Shown: positions 37,131 to 45,961 of the stretch, piece by piece
Layout: each line of letters starts with the position of its first letter
How positions within the stretch are numbered: position 1 is the stretch's first letter
From: Hydrogenophaga taeniospiralis
Lineage (GTDB): Bacteria > Pseudomonadota > Gammaproteobacteria > Burkholderiales > Burkholderiaceae_C
NCBI RefSeq assembly: GCF_020510445.1
Contig: NZ_JAHBAG010000001.1
Coordinates: 5,060,501-5,124,500 of the forward strand
Direction: 5' to 3'
DNA length: 64,000 nucleotides
Notes under the pieces: generated by a model
What the model was told of the DNA's origin: nothing
Databases searched by the model: none
The model's input: only the letters and a program-made list of their open reading frames with translations
Translations under genes and position numbers: made by a program

Positions 37131-38819
37131 ATGAAAAGAACCTTCACCCACCACCGGCGCCATGCGCTGGCCCTGGCCTGCAGCCTGGCCTGCGCGCTGC
37201 CCGCCTTCGCGATGGAGCTGGCGTCGAACGACCCCGACACCCAGATCCGCCTGGACTTCACGCCCAAATACAGCCTGGCCTACCGGCTCAAGGACCCCTC
37301 GGCGCTGCTCACCTCGCCGGCGGCACGCGGCGACGGTGGCGTGACCAACGAGAACGACGGCGACCTCAACTTCGGCAAAGGCGTGGTCTCCAACCGCCTC
37401 GATCTGCTGACCGAATTCGACTACAAGCGCGGCAACTGGGGCCTGCGCCTGAGCCACGCGGCCTGGTACGACTCGAAATACCTGAGCGCCAACGACAACG
37501 ACGGCACGCTGGGCGTGAGCAACCAGCCAGGCCAGGCGGCCAACGCCTTCATCCCGGCCACGCGCAGCCAGCACGGCCGTGGCGGCGAGGTGCTGGACGC
37601 CTTCGTCTACGCCAAGGGTTCGGTGGGCGACATGCCCGGCTCGGTCCGCGTCGGCAAACACGCGCTGCAGTACGGCGAGAGCCTGTTCTTCGGCCAGAAC
37701 GGCATCGCCAATGCCCAGGGCCCGGTGGACGTGGCCAAGGTCGTCTCGGTGCCCAACTGGCAGTTCAAGGAAGTGCTGCTGCCGGTGGAGCAGGTCTCGG
37801 GCAGCCTGCAGGTGGCCGAAGGCGTGACGCTGGGCGGCTACTACCAGCTCAAGTGGCGCCCCAGCAAGATCCCGGGCGCGGGCAGCTACTTCTCGAACCA
37901 GGACTACATCGGGGGTGGCCAGGTGTTCTTCGGCCCGCCGCTGCCGCCGGTGCTGGTGACCGACAACAGCAAGGACCAGCTCCCCCCCGACAGCGGGCAG
38001 TTCGGCGGGCAGCTGCGCTGGTCGCCCTCGGGCAGCGACTACGAGTTTGGTTTCTACGCCGCGCGCTACCACGAAAAGACGCCCGCCGTGCCGGTGTTCG
38101 ATCTGGTCAACGGCAACGCGCACAAGGTCTATGCCACCGGCATCAAGACCGTGGGCGCCAGCGTCACGTCCTCCATCGGCCAGCTCAACTGGGCGCTCGA
38201 AGGCTCGGTGCGCACCGACGCGCCGCTGGCCAACGACCCCGCCGTGCTCGGCGGCGCGCCCTTCATGCCGCCGGTGGACTGCGACGGCTCCGCCGGCAAC
38301 CCCTGCTACGCCACCGGCAAGACCGCGCACCTGAACCTCTCGGGCATCTACGTGCTGAACAAGTCCAGCCTGTGGGACGGCGGCGCCCTGGTGGCCGAAC
38401 TGGCCTGGAACCGGCTCATGAGCGTGGACAAGAACCCGAGCGCCGTGGGCTTTGGCGGTCTGGACCCCAACACCACCCGCAGCGCCATGGCGTTTCGCAT
38501 GATCTTCGAGCCGCAGTACTTCCAGGTGCTGCCGGGTCTGGACCTGTCGATCCCGATCGGCCTGGGCTACAACTTCGGCGGCCGCTCTTCGGCCATCTTC
38601 AACTTCGCCGGCGGCGCCAGCAAGGCGGGCGACGTCAGCGTGGGCATCAAGGCCAAGTACCAGAACGCCTGGAACGTCGGCCTGAACTACACGGCCTTCT
38701 TCGGCAAGGAAAACACCTTCACCGTGGCCGACCCGCGCACCCCCACGCGGATGCTGTCCTTTGGCCAGACCCTGAAAGACCGCAACTACCTGTCCTTCAA
38801 CGTCTCCCGCACCTTCTGA
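37131..38819 (+). CDS. DUF1302 outer-membrane protein
   Basis: 562 residues. Signal peptide (MKRTFTHHRRHALALACSLA, cleavage after AFA near 26). The mature part has alternating beta-strand patterns, aromatic-rich ends and the C-terminal RNYLSFNVSRTF typical of outer-membrane beta barrels that end in F. It matches DUF1302, always found beside DUF1329. Probably an outer-membrane channel or receptor for a hydrophobic compound. Gap to the SDR is 72 bases, to DUF1329 19 bases. Confidence 0.85.
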   Translation: MKRTFTHHRRHALALACSLACALPAFAMELASNDPDTQIRLDFTPKYSLAYRLKDPSALLTSPAARGDGGVTNENDGDLNFGKGVVSNRLDLLTEFDYKRGNWGLRLSHAAWYDSKYLSANDNDGTLGVSNQPGQAANAFIPATRSQHGRGGEVLDAFVYAKGSVGDMPGSVRVGKHALQYGESLFFGQNGIANAQGPVDVAKVVSVPNWQFKEVLLPVEQVSGSLQVAEGVTLGGYYQLKWRPSKIPGAGSYFSNQDYIGGGQVFFGPPLPPVLVTDNSKDQLPPDSGQFGGQLRWSPSGSDYEFGFYAARYHEKTPAVPVFDLVNGNAHKVYATGIKTVGASVTSSIGQLNWALEGSVRTDAPLANDPAVLGGAPFMPPVDCDGSAGNPCYATGKTAHLNLSGIYVLNKSSLWDGGALVAELAWNRLMSVDKNPSAVGFGGLDPNTTRSAMAFRMIFEPQYFQVLPGLDLSIPIGLGYNFGGRSSAIFNFAGGASKAGDVSVGIKAKYQNAWNVGLNYTAFFGKENTFTVADPRTPTRMLSFGQTLKDRNYLSFNVSRTF

Positions 38820-38838
38820 CCCACACCCGAGAAACACC

Positions 38839-40197
38839 ATGAACCACAACGCAAAACACCCCTGGCTGCTGGCCGCGCTGCTGGCCGCCTCCCTGCCCGC
38901 ACTGGCCGCCGTGACGGCGGAAGAAGCCGCCAAGCTCAAGTCCACGCTGACGCCGGTGGGCGCTGAGAAAGTCGGCAACAAGGCCGGCACCATCCCCGCC
39001 TGGGACGGCGGCCTGAGCAAGGCGCCCGCGGCCTACCGCAACGGCGACGTGCGCCCCGACCCCTTCGCCGCCGACAAGCCCCTGCTGTCGATCAGCGCGA
39101 AGAACATGGCCGAACACGCCGACAAGCTCACCGACGGCGTGCAGGCGCTGATGAAGAAGCACCCCGACTTCCGCATCGACGTCTACCCCACTCGGCGCAG
39201 CGCCGCCATGCCGCAGTTCGTCTACGACAACACCTTCCAGAACGCGACCCGCGCCAAGACCGTGGACGCGGGCCATGGCGTGGAAGGCGCCTACGGCGGC
39301 ATTCCGTTCCCGATCCCCAAGGACGGCTACGAAGCGATCTGGAACCACCGCCTGGCCTGGCGCGGCGGCAACTACACCATGCCGGTGCGGGTCTGGGTGG
39401 TGACGGCCGACGGCAAACGCAACATGGCCTCGGGCGGTGTGCAGACCATCAACCAGGCCTTCTACGACAAGGCCGGCAGCGTGGACAAGTTCGACGGCTT
39501 CTACAGCTTCGGCAAGTTCGTGGCCAATGCCCCGGGCTCCAAGGCGGGTGAAGCGATCCTGGCGCACGAAGGCATCAACGCTTCGGCACCGCGCGGCCTG
39601 TGGCAGTACCTGGTGGGCCAGCGCCGCGTGCGCAAGGCCCCCTCGGTGGCCTACGACACGCCCGACTCCGTGACCTCCGGCATCGGCCTGTTCGACGAAG
39701 CCTTCAACCTGTTCGGCCCGATCGACAAACACGATCTGAAGCTGGTCGGCAAGAAGGAGATCTACATCCCCTACAACAACAACCGCGCCGCCGCCGCCAA
39801 GGTGGACGATCTGGTGACCCCGGGCACGCTCAACCCGGCCCAGGTGCGCTGGGAGCTGCACCGGGTGTGGGAAGTGGAGGCCACGCTGGCCGCGGGCAAA
39901 CGCCACGTGGTGCCCAAGCGCAAGTACTACATCGACGAAGACTCGTGGCAGATCGTGCTGTTCGACGGCTGGGACGCCAAGGGCCAGCTCTGGCGCACCA
40001 ACTACTCGCTGATGCTCACCGCGCCGGACATCCCGGCCGTGACCAGCTTCGTGCTCTGGGGCGGCTATGACATGCAGACCGGCGCCTACTACCTGAACAT
40101 GGCGTCCAACGAACTGCCCAAGCAGTACGAAGTGAAGGAGCCGATCCCGCGCGCCTTCTTCAGCCCCGAGTCGCTGTCCAGCGAGGGTGGACGGTGA
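38839..40197 (+). CDS. DUF1329 periplasmic protein
   Basis: 452 residues. Signal peptide ending ALAA near 26, then VTAEEAAKLKSTLTPVGAEK, TIPAWDGG and the C-terminal half with YNNNRAA, RKYYIDEDSW and the F-D-G-W-D segment, the DUF1329 pattern (LolB-like fold). Probably carries a lipophilic ligand across the periplasm between the DUF1302 protein and the RND pump. Its stop TGA shares a base with the next gene's ATG. Confidence 0.85.
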   Translation: MNHNAKHPWLLAALLAASLPALAAVTAEEAAKLKSTLTPVGAEKVGNKAGTIPAWDGGLSKAPAAYRNGDVRPDPFAADKPLLSISAKNMAEHADKLTDGVQALMKKHPDFRIDVYPTRRSAAMPQFVYDNTFQNATRAKTVDAGHGVEGAYGGIPFPIPKDGYEAIWNHRLAWRGGNYTMPVRVWVVTADGKRNMASGGVQTINQAFYDKAGSVDKFDGFYSFGKFVANAPGSKAGEAILAHEGINASAPRGLWQYLVGQRRVRKAPSVAYDTPDSVTSGIGLFDEAFNLFGPIDKHDLKLVGKKEIYIPYNNNRAAAAKVDDLVTPGTLNPAQVRWELHRVWEVEATLAAGKRHVVPKRKYYIDEDSWQIVLFDGWDAKGQLWRTNYSLMLTAPDIPAVTSFVLWGGYDMQTGAYYLNMASNELPKQYEVKEPIPRAFFSPESLSSEGGR

Positions 40198-41366
40198 TGA
40201 CTCCCCCCCGAAGCGCCTTCGGCGCCTCCCCCCCAGGGGGGCGCCACCAGCGGCCCGGCGAAGCCGGTTCCGCGGTGGCCCTGGTAGCGGGTGCGCGCTC
40301 TGGCGTGTCGCGGAGATCGGCGCTGGTGGGGTTGGCCGGTGGCGCGGTGGCCGGGCTGCTGCCGCTGGGTGCGGTCGCCGCGTCGGCCCCCGCGGTGCTC
40401 TCGCGCCCGGCCCTGATCACCCCCAAGGCCCTGGGCGCTGCGATGCTCGCGGTCACGCGGGCCGGCGCCCGCCTGGTGGCCGTGGGCGAGCGCGGCACGG
40501 TGCTGCTGTCGGACGACCACGGCCAACACTGGCAGCAGGCGGCCGTGCCGGTACAGGTGACGCTGACCTGCGTGGCCTTCGCCGATGAGCGCCACGGCTG
40601 GGCCGCCGGCCACCTGGGCACCATCCTGCACAGCGACGACGGCGGCCAGACCTGGCGCAAGCAGCTCGACGGCATCGCCGCCGCCGCCAGCGTGGCCGAG
40701 GCCGCGCGCGCCTCGGGCGACGCCGCGGCCCTGGCCGATGCCCAGACCCTGGTGGACGAAGGCCCGGACAAACCCTTCTTCGACCTGAGCTTCATCGACA
40801 CGCGGCGCGGCTTCGCCGCCGGCGCCTACGGCCTGCTGTTCGCCACGGTGGACGGTGGCCAGCACTGGCTACCGCTCTCGGCGCGGGCGGCCAACCCGCA
40901 GGGCCTGCACCTCTACGGCCTGCGCGCCACGGCCGGGCAACTGGTCGTGGCCGGCGAGCAGGGCCTGCTGATGCGCTCGCTCGATGGCGGCGCCAGCTTC
41001 TCGGCCCTGCCCTCGCCCTACAAGGGCAGCTTCCTCGGGCTGCTGCAGACCCCGGGGGGCCACCTGGTCGCCCACGGCCTGCGCGGCTCGGTCTACCGCG
41101 CCGGCCCCGACGCGGCGCGCTGGGAGCGGTTGGAGAGCCAGACCGGCGCCACGCTGGGCGCCAGCGCCGTGCTGCCCAACGGCGGTTTCGTGCTGGTCAG
41201 CCAGATCGGCGAGGTGCTGATCGCACCGCCCGACGCCGCTGCCCTGCGCCGCCTGCCGGTGCGCGAAGCCGTGCCCATCGCCGGTGCCGCCCTGGCCGCC
41301 GACGGCGCCCTGGTCCTGGCCAGCCTGCGCGGCATGCGCCGCCTGACCTCTTTGCCCACCGAGTGA
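40197..41366 (+). CDS. YCF48-like beta-propeller (exported)
   Basis: 389 residues. Repeats such as LLSDDHGQHWQQ, ILHSDDGGQTWRKQ, FATVDGGQHWLPL and SLDGGASFSALP are the BNR/YCF48 blades (photosystem II assembly factor-like, but here heterotrophic). The N-terminus is odd: the first 25 codons are read from a repeat element (40200-40272), followed by SRRSALVGLAGGAVAGLLPL, a Tat-like signal. A GTG 3 bases before the ATG is also in frame. Probably a periplasmic scaffold for the RND pump encoded next. Confidence 0.8.
   Translation: MTPPRSAFGASPPGGRHQRPGEAGSAVALVAGARSGVSRRSALVGLAGGAVAGLLPLGAVAASAPAVLSRPALITPKALGAAMLAVTRAGARLVAVGERGTVLLSDDHGQHWQQAAVPVQVTLTCVAFADERHGWAAGHLGTILHSDDGGQTWRKQLDGIAAAASVAEAARASGDAAALADAQTLVDEGPDKPFFDLSFIDTRRGFAAGAYGLLFATVDGGQHWLPLSARAANPQGLHLYGLRATAGQLVVAGEQGLLMRSLDGGASFSALPSPYKGSFLGLLQTPGGHLVAHGLRGSVYRAGPDAARWERLESQTGATLGASAVLPNGGFVLVSQIGEVLIAPPDAAALRRLPVREAVPIAGAALAADGALVLASLRGMRRLTSLPTE
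40200..40272. repeat. Intergenic-type repeat fused into the YCF48-like gene
   Basis: A CCCCCCCAGGGGGG hairpin followed by ggcccggcgaagccggttcc (40253-40272). The same 20 bases recur at 56556-56575. Here the element forms the first codons of the gene instead of lying between genes. Confidence 0.7.
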
Positions 41367-41376
41367 ACCCGTTCCC

Positions 41377-43824
41377 ATGAACCACGATTCCCCCCTCGAC
41401 GCCCAGCCCGTCGTCACGCGGCTGGAGGACTTTGACCCGGCATCGGGCACCGTCATCGAACGCGCCTTCTTCAACCACCGGCCCTGGGTGCTGCTGCTGA
41501 GCCTGTTGATCACCCTGGTGCTGGGCTGGCAGGCCACGCGGCTGCAGCTCAACGCCAGCTTCGAGAAGACCATTCCCACCGGCCACCCCTACATCGCCAA
41601 CTACCTGGCGCACAAGGGCGACCTGGCCGGGCAGACCAACGCGCTGCGCCTGGTGGTACAGGCCAAGGAGGGCACGATCTTCGACCGGCAGTACCTGGAG
41701 ACGCTGCAGAAGCTCAACGACGAGATCTTCCTGTTGCCCGGGGTGGACCGCCCGTTCATGAAGTCGCTCTGGACCTCCAACACGCGCTGGGTGGCCGTGA
41801 CCGAAGAGGGCCTGGACGGCGGACCGGTGATCCCCGACGCCTTCGACGGCTCGCCGCAAAGCCTGGCCGAGCTGCGCGCCAACGTGGAGCGCTCGGGCGA
41901 GATCGGCCAGTTGGTGGCCGGCGACTTCAAGTCCAGCATCGTCTTCGTGCCCCTGCTCGACCGCAACCCCGAGACCGGCCAGGCGCTGGACTACGGCGAG
42001 CTCTCGCGCCAGATCGAGGCGCTGCGCGCGCGCTACGACAGCGACACGCTGCAGGTCCGCGTGATCGGCTTTGCCAAGGTGGTGGGCGACCTGATCGAAG
42101 GCCTGCAGCAGGTGCTGCTGTTCTTCCTGCTGGCGCTGCTCATCACCACCGCCCTGCTGTACGGCTACACGCGCTGCCGGCGCAGCACGGCGCTGGTGGT
42201 GGCGTGTTCGCTGGTGGCGGTGGTGTGGCAGTTCGGTCTGCTCGCCCTGCTGGGCTTCGAGCTCGACCCGTATTCGGTGCTGGTGCCCTTCCTGGTGTTC
42301 GCCATCGGCATGAGCCATGGCGCGCAGAAGATGAACGGCATCATGCAGGACATCGGGCGCGGCACGCACCGCGTGGTGGCCGCGCGCTACACCTTCCGGC
42401 GCCTGTTCGTGGCCGGGCTGACCGCCCTGCTGTGCGACGCCGTGGGCTTCGCGGTGCTGTTCATCATCCAGATCAAGGTGATCCAGGACCTGGCGCTGAT
42501 CGCCAGCATCGGCGTGGCGATGCTGATCGTCACCAACCTCTTGCTGCTGCCCATCCTGCTGTCCTATGTGGGCGTGAGCCCCAAGGCGGCCGAGCGCAGC
42601 CTGCGCGCGGACTCGGCGCAGGCCCTGCAGAAGTCGCGCCTGTGGTCGGGCCTGACCCGCTTCACCCAGCGGCCCGCCGCCACCCTCGCGGTGGCCACGG
42701 GCGCGCTGCTGGCGGTGGCGGGCTTCGCGGTGAGCCTGCACCTGTCCATCGGCGACCTCGACCCGGGCGCGCCCGAGTTGCGCCCGGACTCGCGCTACAA
42801 CCAGGACAGCGCCTACCTGATCTCGCACTACGCGGCCAGCACCGACATCCTGACCGTGATGGCCACCACGCCACCCGACCGTTGCACCAGCTACCCGGCG
42901 CTGTCCACGCTGGACGCGCTGGCCTGGCGGCTGGAGCAACTGCCCGGCGTGGAGTCCACCAACTCCATGGCCACGCTGTCCAAGCTGGCCATGGTGGGCT
43001 ACAACGAAGGGCACCTGAAGTGGTTCGAGCTGCTGCCCAACGAAAGCGCCCTGGGCGGTGTGCAGACCCGCGCGCCGCGCGAGCTGTTCAACCAGAGCTG
43101 CTCGTTCCTGGCGCTCTACGTCTACCTGAAGGACCACAAGGCCGAAACCCTGGAGCGCGTGGTGGCCGAGGTGGAGCGCTTCAAGGCCGAGCACGACTCG
43201 CCCGAGCTGACATTCAAGCTCGCCGCCGGCAGCGCCGGCATCGACGCAGCGACCAACATCGTGGTGAAGCAGGCCATGCGCGAGATGCTGCTGTGGGTCT
43301 ATGCCGCGGTGGTGCTGCTGTGCTGGATCACCTTCCGCTCCTGGCGCGCGGTGATCGTGGCGGTGCTGCCGCTCATGCTCACCTCCATCCTGTGCGAAGC
43401 GCTGATGGTGGGCTTGGGCATGGGCGTGAAGGTGGCCACGCTGCCGGTGATCGCGCTGGGCGTGGGCATCGGTGTGGACTACGCGCTCTACGTGCTCAGC
43501 GTCACGCTCACCCGCCTGCGCGCGGGCGCCAGCCTGGCCGAGGCCTACACCCACGCGCTGCAGTTCACCGGCCGCGTGGTGATGCTCACCGGCGTCACGC
43601 TGGCGCTGGCCGTGGGCACCTGGGCCTTCTCGCCCATCAAGTTCCAGGCCGACATGGGCATCCTGCTGGCCTTCATGTTCGTCTGGAACATGGTGGGCGC
43701 GCTGGTGCTGCTGCCCGCGCTGGCGCACTTCCTGTTGCCCGCCGTGCCCCGCAACGACCCCGCCGAAAACCCCGCGAACGCCAGCGCGCCCTCCCTCGTC
43801 ACGGCGGCCGGCCAAGGCACCTGA
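41377..43824 (+). CDS. RND/MMPL-family transporter
   Basis: 815 residues. Membrane helix about 30-50, a periplasmic loop about 55-230, a helix bundle (about 240-420), a second helix about 430-450, second periplasmic loop about 460-600 and a second bundle (about 625-790): the 12-helix RND plan. DxxD-type charged residues lie in the helices. Similar to the MMPL/hopanoid-associated RND group that moves lipophilic molecules. Part of the DUF1302-DUF1329-YCF48 module. Direction of transport is unknown. Confidence 0.87.
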   Translation: MNHDSPLDAQPVVTRLEDFDPASGTVIERAFFNHRPWVLLLSLLITLVLGWQATRLQLNASFEKTIPTGHPYIANYLAHKGDLAGQTNALRLVVQAKEGTIFDRQYLETLQKLNDEIFLLPGVDRPFMKSLWTSNTRWVAVTEEGLDGGPVIPDAFDGSPQSLAELRANVERSGEIGQLVAGDFKSSIVFVPLLDRNPETGQALDYGELSRQIEALRARYDSDTLQVRVIGFAKVVGDLIEGLQQVLLFFLLALLITTALLYGYTRCRRSTALVVACSLVAVVWQFGLLALLGFELDPYSVLVPFLVFAIGMSHGAQKMNGIMQDIGRGTHRVVAARYTFRRLFVAGLTALLCDAVGFAVLFIIQIKVIQDLALIASIGVAMLIVTNLLLLPILLSYVGVSPKAAERSLRADSAQALQKSRLWSGLTRFTQRPAATLAVATGALLAVAGFAVSLHLSIGDLDPGAPELRPDSRYNQDSAYLISHYAASTDILTVMATTPPDRCTSYPALSTLDALAWRLEQLPGVESTNSMATLSKLAMVGYNEGHLKWFELLPNESALGGVQTRAPRELFNQSCSFLALYVYLKDHKAETLERVVAEVERFKAEHDSPELTFKLAAGSAGIDAATNIVVKQAMREMLLWVYAAVVLLCWITFRSWRAVIVAVLPLMLTSILCEALMVGLGMGVKVATLPVIALGVGIGVDYALYVLSVTLTRLRAGASLAEAYTHALQFTGRVVMLTGVTLALAVGTWAFSPIKFQADMGILLAFMFVWNMVGALVLLPALAHFLLPAVPRNDPAENPANASAPSLVTAAGQGT

Positions 43825-43860
43825 ACGGCTCCACCCACCCCATCTCTGAAAGTTCACCCC

Positions 43861-44697
43861 ATGAACCTTGAAGCCAGCATCGACGTCCAGGGCGTGTCCA
43901 TCCGCTACCGCGACAGCGGTGGTCCAGGCATGCCCATCCTCCTGACCCACGGCATCGGGGGCTCGCTGGAGCTGTGGGGTTCGCAATTCAGCGAAGACCT
44001 TCAGGCCCACCGCCTGATCGCCTGGGACATGCCGGGTCACGGCCTGTCCGGCATGGGCGAGCAGCCCTACGACCCCGACAAGTTCGCGCGCTTTGCGTGG
44101 CAGTTCCTGGACGCCCTGGACATCCAGCGCGTGGTGCTCGCGGGCAACTCGCTCGGCGCGGCCGTCTCGGTGCGCATGGCCGGTCTCGCCCCGGACCGGG
44201 TGGCCGGCCTGGCACTGGCCAACGCCGCCACCCTCGGGCGCGACGTGTTCGCGCCCTTCCGGATCATGACGCTGCCGGTGCTCGGCGAGCTGATGAACAA
44301 GCCCGGCCCGACGGCGGTGGAGCGCCAGATCCAGGCCATTTTTCACAACCGTGGCGTGGCCACCGCCCCCATCCGTGAAGCCATCACCCGCAACGTCCAC
44401 AAGCCCGGCGGCGTCAAGGCTTTCCTGGCCACGCTGCGCCGCATGTCCGATCTGGGTGGGCAGAACACACAAGGCGTCTCGCGCACGCTGGGCGTGTTGA
44501 GAGCGGTCCAGGTGCCCGTGCTGTTCGTGCACGGAAAACACGACACGGTGGTGCCTCTGCAGCACTCCGTTGCCGCCCACGCCGTCACGCCCGGTTCGAC
44601 GCTCCTGGTGCTGGAAGACTGCGGACACACCCCCCAGCTGGAGAAGCCGACCGAATTCAATCGTTCGCTGAGCCGCTTGGCGAGCGCCTGCGTTTGA
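43861..44697 (+). CDS. Alpha/beta hydrolase
   Basis: 278 residues. Catalytic Ser S97 in LAGNSLGAA, acid in HGKHDTVVP, His in EDCGHTPQLEKP, oxyanion region THGIGGS: a full triad. No signal peptide, so cytoplasmic. Resembles esterases and meta-cleavage (C-C) hydrolases; the exact reaction is not readable. It follows the RND pump by 36 bases in the same operon. Confidence 0.82.
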   Translation: MNLEASIDVQGVSIRYRDSGGPGMPILLTHGIGGSLELWGSQFSEDLQAHRLIAWDMPGHGLSGMGEQPYDPDKFARFAWQFLDALDIQRVVLAGNSLGAAVSVRMAGLAPDRVAGLALANAATLGRDVFAPFRIMTLPVLGELMNKPGPTAVERQIQAIFHNRGVATAPIREAITRNVHKPGGVKAFLATLRRMSDLGGQNTQGVSRTLGVLRAVQVPVLFVHGKHDTVVPLQHSVAAHAVTPGSTLLVLEDCGHTPQLEKPTEFNRSLSRLASACV

Positions 44698-44785
44698 CGG
44701 CAAACCACGGCCCTCGGGCCCCAGCTGCAAGGCAGCGCCCCACCCCGAACCGGCGCCGGTCCGCGCGCCCCAGCGTCCTTCGCCC

Positions 44786-45904
44786 ATGCCCACGCACCAC
44801 CTGCTCCGCTTCGTGATCGGTCTCGTGCTGGCCGCCCAGGCCGGTCTGGCCATGCCGGCCGGGGCCATCGTCATCGGCCAGTCGCTGCCGCTCACCGGCA
44901 GCGGCTTTCCGGTGGCCAACCGGGTGCTGGCGGGCGCCAAGGCGTACGTGGAACGCTTCAACGCCAGCGGCGGCCTGCAGGGCCGGCCCCTGGAGCTGGT
45001 GACGCTGGACGACGGCGGCGACCCGGGCCGCCACGCGGCCAACCTGCGCAGCCTGGCCCGCCAGCACCGCGCGGTGGCCGTGCTCAACTGCCTGGGCGAA
45101 AGCGCCTGCCAGGCCGCCGCCGAGGCCACGCGTGAACTGCGCCTGCCGCTGGTCGGCCCGATGTCGGGCGCGCTGGCGCTGCGCTCGCCCACGCTCCCGC
45201 AGGTGTTCAGCCTGCGCCCGGACGACGCGCGCGAAACGGGCGCGCTCGCGCAGCAGCTGCAATCCATCGGCATCACACGCGCCCTGCTGCTGAGCGACGG
45301 CGCGGAACCGGCGCGCGGCGCGGCGCTGGCCCAGGCCCTGGAGCGCTCGGGCATCCGGCTGCAGCGCACCACGGTCGATGGCACGGCGGACGCCATCGCG
45401 GGCGCCTTGCAGCGCATGGTGCCCGGCGCGCAGCAGGCGCTGGTGATCCACCTCGGCCTCAACGGGCAGGACGCGCTGGGCCGGCTGGACGCCAGCCAGT
45501 TCACGGGGGTGCCCGGCACCATCGCCACCCTGTCGTCGGCCGGGTTGACCCACATGACGCGGCTGTTTCCCGGCCGGCTGATCGGCTACACCAGCGTGGT
45601 GCCCAACCCGGAGACGCCCCAGTTGCCGGTGGTGCGCGAGTTCCTGCGCGACGCCGATGCCTTCATCGGCCCCGAAGCGGTCACCTTCGAAGGGCTGGAG
45701 GCTTACCTCAACCTGCGCCTGCTGGCCGAAGCCCTGCGCCGGGCCGGCCCCTCGGCCGACAGCGCCCGGCTCGCGCAGAGCCTGGAGGCCCTGGGCGCGT
45801 TCGACATGGGCGGTTTTCGCCTGCGCTTCGGCCCCGACCAGCACCACGGTTCGGAGTTCGTCGAGGTCGGCCTGCGCGCACGCGACGGCCGCCTGCTGCG
45901 CTGA
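44786..45904 (+). CDS. ABC-type periplasmic binding protein (LivJ/branched-chain or aromatic ligand type)
   Basis: 372 residues with a signal peptide (about 1-27, MPTHHLLRFVIG and AGAIVIGQSLPLTG). Peripla_BP_6 fold: IGQSLPLTGSG, AKAYVERFNASGGLQGR and TFEGLEAYLNLRLLAEALRR. No ABC permease or ATPase gene follows, so it may be an orphan receptor or work with transporters elsewhere. Short gap after the hydrolase (88 bases). Confidence 0.82.
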   Translation: MPTHHLLRFVIGLVLAAQAGLAMPAGAIVIGQSLPLTGSGFPVANRVLAGAKAYVERFNASGGLQGRPLELVTLDDGGDPGRHAANLRSLARQHRAVAVLNCLGESACQAAAEATRELRLPLVGPMSGALALRSPTLPQVFSLRPDDARETGALAQQLQSIGITRALLLSDGAEPARGAALAQALERSGIRLQRTTVDGTADAIAGALQRMVPGAQQALVIHLGLNGQDALGRLDASQFTGVPGTIATLSSAGLTHMTRLFPGRLIGYTSVVPNPETPQLPVVREFLRDADAFIGPEAVTFEGLEAYLNLRLLAEALRRAGPSADSARLAQSLEALGAFDMGGFRLRFGPDQHHGSEFVEVGLRARDGRLLR

Positions 45905-45961
45905 CCGCCCCTTGCGTCTTCACACCCCGACCTCTTTGTCATACCCACAACAGGAGACCCC

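Noticed and set aside
35883-39020. 1045-codon open frame on the minus strand
   Set aside because: Antisense to the aldehyde dehydrogenase, SDR and DUF1302 genes; no motif or initiation signal of its own.
41197-45555. 1452-codon open frame on the minus strand
   Set aside because: It is antisense to the RND, hydrolase and binding-protein genes, which have clear family motifs. Its translation is His/Arg/Gln-rich low-complexity, the usual shadow in GC-rich DNA.
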